Positions 37,942 to 47,987 of a stretch of DNA of 64,000 bases are shown piece by piece (position 1 is the stretch's first letter; each line of letters starts with the position of its first letter). Below the pieces are notes generated by a model. The model was not told the DNA's origin. It ran no database searches and saw nothing but the letters and a program-made list of their open reading frames with translations. The stretch is from the NCBI GenBank assembly GCA_902167985.1, contig CABHNZ010000020.1, positions 1 to 64,000 on the forward strand, in the 5' to 3' direction. Position numbers and translations under genes: made by a program. Origin of the DNA: Shinella sp. UYSO24. GTDB lineage: Bacteria; Pseudomonadota; Alphaproteobacteria; Rhizobiales; Rhizobiaceae.

Positions 37942-39122
37942 CTATAGGCTGTCACCGCAAGCATGTCCGGACGCCCATGCCCATTGGAAATTGTAGCCGC
38001 CGAGCCAGCCTGTGACATCGACACATTCGCCGATGAAATGCAGGCCCGGAACGGACTTGGCCTGCATCGTCTTTGAATCGAGTTCGGTGGTAGCGACACC
38101 ACCCAGTGTCACTTCCGCCGTGCGATAGCCTTCGGAGCCGGCGGGGCGGATGTTCCAATTCTGGATAGTCGCCACCAGAGCATCGATCGCCTTGTCGGAG
38201 AAATCAGCCATCTGGCCGGGCAGGCTTTTGCCTTCGACGAAGAATTGCGCCAGCCGTTTCGGCAGAACTTCGGAAAGCGCCGTCTGAACCGCCTGACGGC
38301 CGTTGGCCTTGCGGGCGGCCTTCAGCGTTCCGGCAATATCGGTATCCGGCTCGATCTTCAGCGTCACGTCGTCGCCTTCGCGCCAGTAGGACGAGATCTG
38401 CAGCACGGATGGGCCGCTCAGGCCGCGATGGGTAAAGAGCAGCGCCTCGCGAAAACCGGTCTTGCGTGGCGCAGTTCGGCATCCACCGAAACGCCGGACA
38501 GGGGTGCGAGACGTTCGAGCAGCGCCGGATCCAGCGTCAGCGGCACGAGGCCCGGCCGGGTCTCGACCAGCGACAGGTCGAACTGACGGGCGATGTCATA
38601 GGCAAGGCCGGTCGCGCCCATCTTCGGAATGGATTTGCCGCCCGTCGCGACAACGAGGTTTGCGGCGGTCACGGTACCGCCCGAGGTGGCGACGCGGAAA
38701 CCGTCCGGCGTCTTTTCGACGGAAGAGATCTGCGTCTGCAGGCGCATGTCGACATTGGCGGCCTTCATCTCCGCCAGCAGCATGCGGATGATATCCTTGG
38801 CGCTGTCATCACAGAACAATTGCCCGAGCGTCTTTTCATGCCAGGCGATGCCATGGCGCTCGACGAGATCGAGAAAATCCCGCGGCGTGTAACGGGCCAG
38901 CGCCGACTTGGCGAAATGCGGATTGGCGGAGAGATAGTTCTTCGCGCCGGCATGGATATTTGTGAAGTTGCAGCGCCCGCCACCGGAAATACGGATCTTG
39001 TCGCCCGGTGCCTTGGCATGGTCGATGAGGATGACCGAACGGCCGCGCTGGCCGGCGCGGATGGCGCACATCATGCCGGCGGCACCGGCGCCCAGAACAA
39101 CCACATCGCAATTTGCCGCCAA
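37942..39122 (-). CDS. BaiN/HI0933-type NAD(P)/FAD flavoprotein
   Basis: A 393-residue flavoprotein after restoring one base near 38465. The N-terminal motif VVLGAGAAGMMCAIRAGQRG binds FAD; KIRISGGGRCNFTN is the family hallmark, and the C-terminus has GLHFIGECVDVTGWLGGYNF. Members are annotated as oxidoreductases of unknown substrate (YhiN/BaiN). The TTG start at 39122 has GGAG upstream. It is divergent from puuA, so the 124 bp between 39123 and 39246 hold both promoters. Confidence 0.9.
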
Positions 39123-39246
39123 GAACCAATCTCCGTCTTTTCAGACCTTGCTGTTTTCGATTGCTGCCCCAAAGTCAATGCTGCCCGCTGGCCAATCGCC
39201 ACTCCATGGCTATTATGGCGGTCCGATCAACGAGATCCGGTGTCTC

Positions 39247-40693
39247 ATGCCGCGCAAGAAGCCTACGCCCTCTGCATCTGCCTCCACGTCTTCGCCCGTT
39301 CTGAAAGCCGCATCCGGCCAACCGGCCCTGACATCGCTGCGCGGTGTGGCCGACTGGCGCGATGCGACCGCATGGCTGCGCGCACGCGGGATCGAGGATG
39401 TCGAGTGCATCACGCCCGATCTGGCCGGCGTGCCGCGTGGCAAGATGATGCCGTCTTCGAAATTCACCTCCAACACGTCGCTCGCCCTGCCCTCAGCGCT
39501 TTATCGCCACACGATTTCCGGCGAATACCCGGAGGAGACGGAAAGCTTTCGCTACGAGCCGCGCGACAGCGACCTGAAGCTTGTGCCGGACCTTTCGACG
39601 CTTGCCGTCGTGCCGTGGGAAAGCGATCCGACGGCGCAGGTGATCTGCGATATCGTCGACACAGACGGCAAGGCCGTGGCCTATACGCCGCGCAACGTGC
39701 TCAAGAACATCGTCTCGTTGTACGCGGAGCGTGGCTGGAAGCCGGTCGTTGCACCTGAGATCGAGTTCTATCTCGTCGCCAAGAACGACGACCCGGATTA
39801 TCCGCTGCATCCGCCGAAGGGGCGTTCCGGCCGGTCCATCCTCGGCGGACAGGGCTATTCGATTGCCGGCATCAACGAGTTCGACGAGTTGATCGACGAC
39901 ATCTACCATTTCTCCGAAAAGCAGGGGCTGGAGATCGATACGCTGATCCATGAAGAGGGTCCGGCGCAGCTCGAAATCAACCTGCGCACGGTGATCCGGT
40001 GGAACTGGCCGATCAGGTGTTCATGTTCAAGCGCACGATCCGCGAGGCGGCGCTGAAACACGGGATCTATGCAACCTTCATGGCCAAGCCGATGCAGGGT
40101 CAGGCGGGATCTGCCATGCACATTCACCAGTCGGTCGTCGACATCAAGACCGGTGAGAATGTCTTCTCCAATCCGGACGGCTCGCCGTCCAAGGAGTTCT
40201 TCCATTTCATCGGCGGCATGCAGGCCTTCATTCCGAAGGCGCTGGTGATGATGGCGCCCTATGTGAATTCCTACCGGCGCCTGACGCCGGACATGGCCGC
40301 ACCGGTCAATACCGCCTGGGGCTATGACAACCGCACCACGGCCTTCCGCGTGCCGGTCTCCGACCCCAATGCGCGGCGGCTTGAAACCGCCTCCCGAGTT
40401 CGGATGCCAATCCCTATCTGGCGCTTGCAGCCTCGCTCGGCTGCGGGCTGCTCGGTATTCGCGACCAGATAGAGCCTACACCGCCGACTGACGAATCCGC
40501 CAATGAAGGCGCGATCGATCTGCCGCGCGATCTTCTGAAGGCGGTCTCGCTTTTGGAAGACGAGCCGGCACTGGCCGACGTGTTCAGCAAGGAATTCATT
40601 GGCATCTATGCCGGCGTCAAGCGCGGCGAATTCGAGACCTTCATGCAGGTCATCAGCCCATGGGAGCGGGAATTCCTGCTTCTCAACGTGTGA
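39247..40693 (+). CDS. puuA: Gamma-glutamylputrescine synthetase (glutamine synthetase family)
   Basis: Couples glutamate to putrescine with ATP, the first step of the Puu pathway. The 482-residue length appears after restoring two missing bases, near 40000 and near 40395. The order is a 40-residue extension, a beta-grasp domain, then the catalytic core with APEIEFYLV, HEEGPAQLEINL, MAKPMQGQAGSAMHIHQS and NTAWGYDNRT. The puuB gene follows 15 bp later, so it is an operon. Putrescine would come from PotFGHI. Confidence 0.93.
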
Positions 40694-40708
40694 GCGGATC
40701 GCGCATGG

Positions 40709-42007
40709 ATGGACGACATGGATAAGTGGCAGAGCCCGATCGCGCCGGGGATTTCCTGGTATCAGGCGAGTGCCGGCGAGCGACCGACCTATCCGGCGCT
40801 CGACGGTTCGAAATCCGTCGATGTAGCGATCATCGGCGGTGGCTATACCGGGCTTCAGGCAGCCTTCACGCTTGCCAAAGACGGCACCTCGGTTGCGCTC
40901 ATCGAAGCAGCGCGTTTCGGCGACGGGGCTTCCGGCCGCAATGGCGGCCAGATGGGTACCGGACAGCGCTGGTGGCCGGAGGATCAGGAGAAGGAACTGG
41001 GCTATGCCCGTTCCAGAATGCTGTTCGACATGGCCGAACATGCCAAGCAGTATCTGCATGACTTTGCCGCCAGCCACGGCATCGACATGGAATACATGCC
41101 CGGCCAGATGAACGTCGCCCACAAGAAGGGCTATGAGGCGGATTACCGCGCCAATGCCGAGATCGCGGCCGAGCGCTACGGCTATCCGCACATCACCTTC
41201 ATGGATCGCGCAGAGACGGCCGAGCGCGTCGGCACGCAGGATTATTTCTGCGGCGTGCGCGATACCGGCACAGGCCATATCCATCCCTTGAAACTGCTGA
41301 TCGGGCTTGCCCGTGCGGCATCTGATGCCGGTGCCTCCGTCCATGAGATGACGCGCGCAACGGCCATCCGTCGCGAGGGCGGCAAGATCAAGGTCGAGAC
41401 CGAACGCGGTACATTGAGCGCCGACCGAGTGCTGATCGCCACCAATGCCTATATCGGCAATCTGGAACCGGTGACGGCCGCGCATATCATGCCGATCGGT
41501 TCGTTCATTGCGGCGACCGAGCCGCTCGACAACTTTCCGACCGTTATTCCCGGCAGCGAGGCCGTCTGCGATTCGCGCTTCGTCGTGCGCTATTTCCGCA
41601 AGTCGAAGGACAACCGCCTGCTCTTCGGCGGGCGGGAGACCTATGCGTCGAAAGACTTCCGCAATACGGCCGCTGCCATCCGCAAGCAGATCGTCGATAC
41701 CTATCCGGTTCTCAAAGATGTCGAGATCACCCATGCCTGGGGCGGCAATGTGGGGATTACGCTTCCCCGCCAGCCCTTCGTCCGAGAAGTGCAGCCGGGC
41801 GTGACTGCCATCGGCGGCTATTCCGGCCATGGGGTAATGCTGTCAAATTACTGCGGCAAACTATATGCTGATATGGTTTCGGGCAAAGCGACCGAACTCG
41901 ATCACCTGTCGCAACTCGACCTGCCGCCGTTTCCCGGCAGTCAGCGCATGAGAAGTCCGCTCCTCTTCCTCGCCCTCACGTGGTTTGCCTTGCGTGACCG
42001 GCTTTGA
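40709..42007 (+). CDS. puuB: Gamma-glutamylputrescine oxidase
   Basis: A 432-residue FAD enzyme that oxidises gamma-glutamylputrescine, following PuuA. VAIIGGGYTGLQAAFTLAKD binds FAD; GDGASGRNGGQMGTG, GTGHIHPLKL and GYSGHGVMLSNYCGKL are shared by the family. The start ATG 40709 lies 15 bp after puuA. A paralogue lies at 10518-11843. The later steps (puuC, puuD) are not in this window. Confidence 0.93.
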   Translation: MDDMDKWQSPIAPGISWYQASAGERPTYPALDGSKSVDVAIIGGGYTGLQAAFTLAKDGTSVALIEAARFGDGASGRNGGQMGTGQRWWPEDQEKELGYARSRMLFDMAEHAKQYLHDFAASHGIDMEYMPGQMNVAHKKGYEADYRANAEIAAERYGYPHITFMDRAETAERVGTQDYFCGVRDTGTGHIHPLKLLIGLARAASDAGASVHEMTRATAIRREGGKIKVETERGTLSADRVLIATNAYIGNLEPVTAAHIMPIGSFIAATEPLDNFPTVIPGSEAVCDSRFVVRYFRKSKDNRLLFGGRETYASKDFRNTAAAIRKQIVDTYPVLKDVEITHAWGGNVGITLPRQPFVREVQPGVTAIGGYSGHGVMLSNYCGKLYADMVSGKATELDHLSQLDLPPFPGSQRMRSPLLFLALTWFALRDRL

Positions 42008-42031
42008 AGAGGCATTCAGTTTCAACCATTC

Positions 42032-42067
42032 AATCGGTCGATTCAGACTAGCCTTTTTAAATCGATT
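42032..42067 (+). promoter_or_regulatory. Two AATCG-type palindromes upstream of zwf
   Basis: AATCG-GT-CGATT (42032-42043) and AATCGATT (42060-42067) lie 43-78 bp before the zwf start, in an AT-rich gap. They look like paired operators, but I cannot name the regulator. Confidence 0.4.
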
Positions 42068-42109
42068 AGATTAAGTGTGCTCCCAACCGTGCAAGATGAA
42101 AGAAGAGCG

Positions 42110-43582
42110 ATGAGCAGCCAGATCATCCCAGTCGAACCCTTTGATTGCATTGTCTTCGGTGGCAGTGGCGACCTTGCCGAGCGCAAGCTCCTGCCCGCCC
42201 TTTACCATCGTCAGATCGAAGGGCAATTTACCGAGCCGACGCGCATTATCGGCGCATCGCGCAGTGCTCTTTCGAACGAAGATTATCGGAAATTTGCCCA
42301 GGACGCGCTCAAGGAGCACCTGAAAAAGGGCGAATATGACGAGGCCGAAGTCAAGAAGTTCTGCGAACGGCTTTTCTACGTGCCGGTCGATGCCAAGACG
42401 GAAGCCGGCTGGGCCGAGCTGAAGAAGCTGCTGGACGAGGGCAAGGACCGCATCCGCGTGTTCTACCTCGCGGTTGCTCCGGGCATTTTCGGCGCCATCT
42501 CGCAGAAGATCCATGACCACAAGCTGATCACCAAGACGACGCGTATCGTTGTCGAAAAGCCGATCGGCCGTGACCTTGCCTCGGCACTCGAACTCAACGA
42601 CACGATCGGCCGGGTGTTCAAGGAAGAACAGATCTACCGTATCGACCATTATCTGGGCAAGGAAACCGTCCAGAACCTGATGGCGCTGCGTTTTGCCAAC
42701 GCGCTCTATGAGCCGCTGTGGAACGCCAACTATATCGACCACGTCCAGATCACCGTGGCGGAAGCCGTCGGTCTCGAAGGTCGTGCCGGCTATTATGACA
42801 CCGCGGGCGCACTGCGCGACATGGTGCAGAACCATATCATGCAGCTCGTTTGCCTTGTCGCGATGGAAGTGCCGTCGTCGATGGATTCGGAATCCGTCCG
42901 CGACGAGAAGCTGAAGGTGCTGCGCGCCCTGAAGCCGATCAACGACGACAATGTCGAGCAGATGACGGTTCGCGGCCAGTACCGCGCCGGCGCTTCGGCA
43001 GGCGGCCCGGTCAAGGGCTATCTCGAAGAGCTGGAAGGCGGCGTTTCCAACACCGAGACCTTCGTCGCCATCAAGGCCGAGATCGGCAATTGGCGCTGGG
43101 CGGGCGTGCCCTTCTACATCCGCACCGGCAAGCGGCTGGCGCAGCGCATGTCGGAGATCGTCATCACCTTCAAGTCGATCCCGCACAACATTTTCGACAA
43201 CGCGGCAGGCCGCATCTCGGCCAACCAGCTGATCATCCGCCTGCAGCCGGATGAGGGCGTCAAGCAGTCGCTGATGATCAAGGATCCGGGCCCGGGCGGC
43301 ATGCGCCTGCGCAACGTCTCGCTCGACATGAGCTTCGCCGAAGCCTTCAGCGTACGCAGCCCCGACGCCTACGAGCGTCTGCTGATGGACACGATCCGCG
43401 CCAACCAGACGCTGTTCATGCGCCGCGACGAAGTCGAGGCCGCATGGGACTGGGTCGATCCGATCCTGAAAGGTTGGGAAGCCACGGGCCAGCTGGCACA
43501 GGGTTACACCGCCGGCACCTGGGGTCCGAGCCAGGCGATCGCGCTCATCGAACGTGACGGCCGTACCTGGCACGAGGGCTGA
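42110..43582 (+). CDS. zwf: Glucose-6-phosphate dehydrogenase
   Basis: Oxidises glucose-6-phosphate to 6-phosphogluconolactone with NADP. It has 490 residues, as expected. The nucleotide-binding motif FGGSGDLAERKLLPALY lies near residue 18 and the active-site signature IDHYLGKETVQNL near residue 180. ATG 42110 is chosen (GAAAGAAGAG upstream) over 42077. First gene of zwf-pgl-edd, the core of the Entner-Doudoroff route used by rhizobia. Confidence 0.98.
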   Translation: MSSQIIPVEPFDCIVFGGSGDLAERKLLPALYHRQIEGQFTEPTRIIGASRSALSNEDYRKFAQDALKEHLKKGEYDEAEVKKFCERLFYVPVDAKTEAGWAELKKLLDEGKDRIRVFYLAVAPGIFGAISQKIHDHKLITKTTRIVVEKPIGRDLASALELNDTIGRVFKEEQIYRIDHYLGKETVQNLMALRFANALYEPLWNANYIDHVQITVAEAVGLEGRAGYYDTAGALRDMVQNHIMQLVCLVAMEVPSSMDSESVRDEKLKVLRALKPINDDNVEQMTVRGQYRAGASAGGPVKGYLEELEGGVSNTETFVAIKAEIGNWRWAGVPFYIRTGKRLAQRMSEIVITFKSIPHNIFDNAAGRISANQLIIRLQPDEGVKQSLMIKDPGPGGMRLRNVSLDMSFAEAFSVRSPDAYERLLMDTIRANQTLFMRRDEVEAAWDWVDPILKGWEATGQLAQGYTAGTWGPSQAIALIERDGRTWHEG

Positions 43583-43587
43583 GACGG

Positions 43588-44285
43588 ATGACGTCCAACC
43601 TTCACACGTTCTCCACCCCCGCCGATCTCGCCGCTGCCCTTGCGAGCGAAGTGGCCGCCAAGCTCTCCGCCGCAATCGCGGCGCGGGGCAGCGCCTCCAT
43701 CGCGGTTTCGGGCGGTTCCACGCCGAAGGCCTTCTTCGAGGCGCTTTCGGGCAAGGTTATCGACTGGAGCAAGGTCACGGTCACGCTGGTCGATGAACGC
43801 TTCGTGCCGGCCGACAATGCTCGCTCCAACCATCTTCTGGTGGCGACGCATCTGTTGAAGGACAAGGCTTCGGCCGCGTCCTTCATCCCGCTCTATTACG
43901 ATCGCCCGTCGATCGAAGATGCGGCAGTTGCGGCAACAGAGAAGACGGCTGCGATCGGTAATCCGTTCGATGTCGCCATTCTCGGCATGGGCGGCGACGG
44001 GCATACGGCCTCGTTCTTCCCGCATGGCAACAATCTGGCGCGTGCGCTCGATCTTTCCGGTCCGCGCGGCATCATGACCATGGTGGCCGAAGGTGCCGGC
44101 GAAGAGCGCCTCACCTTCACCTTCTCCAGCCTTTCGGATGCACGTTTCCTCGTGCTCCATATCGAAGGCCAGGGGAAGAAGGACGTGCTGGATGCGGCCA
44201 AGGCCGGCAGCGACGAGGCAGAGATGCGATCCGCGCCGTTCTCAACCGCGCAGCATCGCCGCTCGAGATCTTCTGGGCTCCCTGA
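43588..44285 (+). CDS. pgl: 6-phosphogluconolactonase
   Basis: Hydrolyses 6-phosphogluconolactone. It reaches 232 residues ending in LEIFWAP if one base is restored near 44228; as given the frame runs on to 44340 with a spurious tail. Conserved blocks are VSGGSTPKAFFEALS, VTLVDERFVPADNARSNH and ILGMGGDGHTASFFP. It begins six bases after zwf, so co-expression is certain. No membrane segments; cytoplasmic. Confidence 0.95.
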
Positions 44286-44352
44286 CCGGGGGCCCGCGAC
44301 GGGATGCCCTATCGGGCTTTCCGGCCGCAATCCGTTATGAACGATCAGCAGT

Positions 44353-44375
44353 CCCGGCACTCTCCCAGTGCCGGG
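44353..44375 (+). promoter_or_regulatory. Hairpin between pgl and edd
   Basis: CCCGGCACT-CTCCC-AGTGCCGGG, a perfect nine-base stem, 22 bases before the edd start and without a T-run. It probably acts as an RNA-processing or partial-stop element within the operon. Confidence 0.6.
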
Positions 44376-44396
44376 CATGCAAGGAGGAACAGACCA

Positions 44397-46213
44397 ATGG
44401 CCGCACATCCGAGTATCGAAGCGATTACCGCCCGCATCGTCGAGCGATCAAAACCCCATCGTGAAGCCTATGTGGACCGCGTTCGCCGGGCCGCCGCGAA
44501 AGGACCGCACCGGTCGACGCTTTCCTGCGGAAACCTTGCGCATGGATTTGCCGTCTGTTCCCCCGCCGAGAAGGAGGCCCTCGCAGGAGACGTCGTCGCC
44601 AATCTCGGCATCATCACCGCCTATAACGACATGCTCTCGGCGCACCAGCCCTACGAGACCTTTCCGGCGATCATCCGTGAAGCGGCGCGTGAAGCCGGTG
44701 GCATCGCTCAGGTGGCCGGCGCGGTTCCCGCCATGTGCGATGGTGTCACGCAGGGCCAGCCCGGCATGGAACTGTCGCTCTTCTCGCGCGATGCGATTGC
44801 CATGGCGGCCGGTATCGGCCTGTCGCACAACATGTTCGACGCGGTCGTCCATCTCGGCATCTGCGACAAGATCGTTCCCGGCCTCGTCATTGCAGCGCTT
44901 TCCTTCGGGCATCTGCCGTCGGTCTTCATTCCCGCCGGCCCGATGACGTCCGGTCTGCCGAATGACGAGAAGTCGCGTATCCGCCAGCTCTATGCAGAGG
45001 GCAAGGTCGGCCGCGCGGAACTGCTTGAGGCAGAATCCAAGTCCTATCACGGCCCCGGTACCTGCACCTTCTACGGCACTGCCAATTCGAACCAGATGCT
45101 GATGGAAATCATGGGCTTCCATATGCCCGGGTCTTCCTTCGTCAATCCGGGCACGCCGCTGCGCGAAGCTCTCACACGCGAGGCTGCCAAGCGGGCGCTC
45201 GCCATCACCGGGCTCGGCAACGAATTCACGCCTGCCGGCGAGATGATCGACGAGCGCTCGGTCGTCAACGGCGTCGTCGGCCTGCATGCGACCGGCGGCT
45301 CGACCAATCATACGCTGCACCTCGTCGCCATGGCGCGGGCGGCCGGTATTCATCTGACCTGGCAGGATATTTCCGAATTGTCGGACGTTGTGCCGCTTCT
45401 GGCGCGCGTCTATCCGAACGGGCTTGCGACGTGAACCATTTCCATGCTGCCGGCGGCATGGGCTTCCTGATCAAGCAGCTCCTCAAGAAGGGCATGCTGC
45501 ATGACGATGTGCGCACCGTCTACGGTCACGGTCTCGAAGCCTATACGGTCGAAGCGAGGCTTTCCGACGACGGTCAGGTCGTGCGCGAGCCGATCCCGGA
45601 CGAGAGCGGCGACAAGAAGGTTCTCGCCTCCATCGATACGCCGTTCCAGCCGACGGGTGGCCTCAAGATGCTGTCCGGCAATATCGGCCGTGCCGTGATC
45701 AAGGTCTCGGCGGTCAAGCCTGAGCGTCACGTCATCGAAGCGCCTGCGATCGTCTTCCACGACCAGCAGGAGCTCCAGGAAGCGTTCAAGCGCGGCGAAC
45801 TGAACAAGGATTTCATCGCCGTCGTGCGCTTCCAGGGGCCGAAGGCGAACGGCATGCCGGAACTTCACCGCCTGACGCCGCCGCTCGGCGTGCTGCAGGA
45901 TCGCGGCTTCAAGGTGGCTCTCGTCACCGACGGCCGCATGTCCGGTGCGTCCGGCAAGGTGCCGGCGGCCATCCACATCACCCCGGAAGCCTGTGACGGC
46001 GGCCCGATCGCCAAGATCAAGGATGGCGACATCATCCGGCTCGATGCGGTCAAGGGTACGCTGGAAGTGCTTGGCGACGCTGCGGAATTCAATGCTCGCT
46101 GTCCGGTCGAGGCGGATCTTTCCGCCAACGAGTTCGGCATGGGCCGCGAACTGTTTTCCGCCTTCCGCCGCAATGTCGGCCACGCGGATCAGGGCGCCAG
46201 CGTTTTCGCCTGA
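44397..46213 (+). CDS. edd: Phosphogluconate dehydratase
   Basis: Converts 6-phosphogluconate to KDPG. It has 605 residues once one base is restored near 45429 (joins NGLAD to VNHFHAAGGMGF). ATG 44397 has AAGGAGGAAC upstream. It belongs to the IlvD/Edd family with a 4Fe-4S cluster: the CDGVTQGQPGMELSLFSRD block and the TGGSTNHTLH block are present. The partner aldolase (eda) is not in this window. It is the last gene of zwf-pgl-edd and ends in a strong terminator. Confidence 0.96.
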
Positions 46214-46235
46214 TAAAAGGCATCAATCGAATACG

Positions 46236-46262
46236 AAAAAGGGCGGTCGAGCCGCCCTTTTT
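46236..46262 (+). terminator. Terminator of zwf-pgl-edd
   Basis: AAAGGGCGG-TCGAG-CCGCCCTTT flanked by A and T runs. A strong rho-independent terminator 23 bases past the edd stop. Confidence 0.92.
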
Positions 46263-46311
46263 CTTTGCCTGCATGACAGGCTGATCTTGTTCTGCCCGAT
46301 GGGCCGCTGCC

Positions 46312-46722
46312 TTACCAGGCGCGGATATCCAGCGTGCGGTCGCGGTGGTTACGATGGGTCGAGAAGACGAAAATCCGGTCCAGTTCCTTCTCCGTCAGGA
46401 GCTTCAGGAAGCGGACTTCGATCGTGTTGTTGGCGTTGACCCGCATCAGCAGGCAGCCGATCTTGTTGATCCGCGCATCCGGGATATCCAGATAGAACTG
46501 CTGCGGCAGCTTGTACTGGGTCATGATGCCGAGGATGGCGCTGCTCTTTGAGATCTTCAGAACGTCGCAGCGGCGCTGCGCCATGTTGAGAACGCCGTTC
46601 TCGGTAAATTCGATGCGGCCGGCATTCATCGTATCTTCCATTTTGAACCGCGCCTCGCGGTCGTACATGAAAGATTCTTCCTTGTTCAAATAGTGGTTCT
46701 TGAAATCGGATGCCGCGCTCAC
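46312..46722 (-). CDS. PilZ-like domain protein
   Basis: A 136-residue cytoplasmic protein. The N-terminus REARFKMEDTMNAGRIEF and the KISKSSAILGIM, FYLDIPDARINKIGCLLMRV layout resemble a PilZ domain (c-di-GMP binding), although the canonical RxxxR and D/NxSxxG motifs are only partly recognisable, so binding is unproven. Start is GTG 46722 with AGGGGG upstream. It stands alone, with repeated GATTAACG elements just upstream. Motility control would fit the flagellar genes later in the window, but that is inference. Confidence 0.65.
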   Translation of the reverse strand: MSAASDFKNHYLNKEESFMYDREARFKMEDTMNAGRIEFTENGVLNMAQRRCDVLKISKSSAILGIMTQYKLPQQFYLDIPDARINKIGCLLMRVNANNTIEVRFLKLLTEKELDRIFVFSTHRNHRDRTLDIRAW

Positions 46723-46735
46723 GACCGTCCCCCTT

Positions 46736-46758
46736 GATTAACGAATCAAAGATTAACG
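46736..46758. promoter_or_regulatory. Direct repeats GATTAACG upstream of the PilZ-like gene
   Basis: Two identical octamers at 46736-46743 and 46751-46758, spaced 15 bp start to start. They start 14 bp upstream of the GTG. They may bind a regulator on one helix face. The half-site GTTAA resembles part of a CtrA site, but the spacing does not fit TTAA-N7-TTAA. Confidence 0.4.
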
Positions 46759-46832
46759 GCCGAAGCTTAACAGAGGCTTGGGGCGCGAGCGTAAGAACCC
46801 CTTTTTAGCCCTTCACACGCCGCTCGCGACGA

Positions 46833-47924
46833 TCATTTTCGATAGGCTTCCCCATCGGCATCGAAGAGATGCAATTTTTCGGCGGATGCCGCGAGCCGCA
46901 GGCTGTCGCCGCGCTCGACGCGGGCAATGCCGGGGATCTTGGCGATGACCGGCTCCGCCTCCCCGACGGCCTCCAGATAGATGAGGGTTACTTCGCCAAG
47001 CGCCTCGACGATCGAGACGCGGCCCTCGAAGAGATGATCCTGCCCCTCCCCCGCAATCGCGAGATCTTCCGGCCGCACGCCGAAGCTCGCGCGCTTGCCG
47101 GTATCGCCTTCAGGTGTGGCGATCGGCACATGCGCATGCCGGCCGCCCGGAAGAACGACTTCCGTCCGTGCGCCTGCCGTCACGATCTCCGCGGCGACGA
47201 TGTTCATGGCGGGCGAGCCGATGAAGCGGGCGACGAAGAGGTTTTTCGGCCGCTCGTAGAGGTCGAGCGGCCTACCGACCTGCTCGATCCTGCCGGCCGA
47301 GAGCACGACGATCCGGTCTGCCAGCGTCATCGCCTCCACCTGATCGTGGGTGACGTAGATCATCGTCGTATCGGGCATCTGCTCCTTCAGCCTTGCAATC
47401 TCGATACGGGTGGCGACGCGCAGCGCCGCATCGAGGTTGGAGAGCGGCTCGTCGAAGAGAAACACCTTCGGATCGCGGCAGATGGCCCGGCCGATCGCCA
47501 CGCGCTGGCGCTGGCCACCGGAGAGCGCCTTGGGCAGCCGGTCGAGATAGGCCGTCAATTGCAGGATATCGGCAGCGGAGCGGACCCGCCGGTCTATCTC
47601 GCCGCGGCTTTCCTTGGCGATCCGCATGCCGAAGGCCATGTTGTCGTAGACCGTCATATGCGGATAGAGCGCATAGGACTGGAAAACCATGGCGATGCCG
47701 CGCCGCGACGGCGGCACGTCGTTGACCATCTCGCCATCGATATACATCTCGCCGGCACTGATGCTTTCCAGCCCGGAGATCATTCTCAGAAGCGTGGACT
47801 TGCCGCAGCCGGAGGGGCCGACGAAGACCACGAATTCGCCCTCGGCGATATCGAGATCGATGCCGTGCAAAACATTCACATGGCCGAAGGATTTTCTGAT
47901 GTCCTTCAAAACGACGCCGGTCAT
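46833..47924 (-). CDS. aglK: Alpha-glucoside ABC transporter ATPase AglK
   Basis: A 363-residue MalK/UgpC-type ATPase that powers AglFG. Walker A GPSGCGKST, signature LSGGQRQRVAIGRAI, Walker B VFLFDEPLSNLD, and a C-terminal TOBE region. ATG 47924 follows GGGAGGAGAC. It lies 63 bp downstream of the repaired aglA end, with a small GC hairpin (47961-47977) between. It completes the aglEFGAK order known from S. meliloti. Confidence 0.95.
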   Translation of the reverse strand: MTGVVLKDIRKSFGHVNVLHGIDLDIAEGEFVVFVGPSGCGKSTLLRMISGLESISAGEMYIDGEMVNDVPPSRRGIAMVFQSYALYPHMTVYDNMAFGMRIAKESRGEIDRRVRSAADILQLTAYLDRLPKALSGGQRQRVAIGRAICRDPKVFLFDEPLSNLDAALRVATRIEIARLKEQMPDTTMIYVTHDQVEAMTLADRIVVLSAGRIEQVGRPLDLYERPKNLFVARFIGSPAMNIVAAEIVTAGARTEVVLPGGRHAHVPIATPEGDTGKRASFGVRPEDLAIAGEGQDHLFEGRVSIVEALGEVTLIYLEAVGEAEPVIAKIPGIARVERGDSLRLAASAEKLHLFDADGEAYRK

Positions 47925-47987
47925 GTCTCCTCCCAGAGTTCAATGGCAAGCAAGGAATGGCGCCGGTTATCCCGGCGCGCATGATTT

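Noticed and set aside
44397..46213. Two separate genes for an N-terminal and a C-terminal part of Edd
   Set aside because: The two halves join perfectly with one added base at 45429 and give the normal 605-residue enzyme, so one gene with a sequence error is the better reading.
46736..46758. A second CtrA box near the PilZ-like gene
   Set aside because: The two TTAA cores are 11 bases apart, not seven, so they do not fit the CtrA consensus; I list them as direct repeats only.
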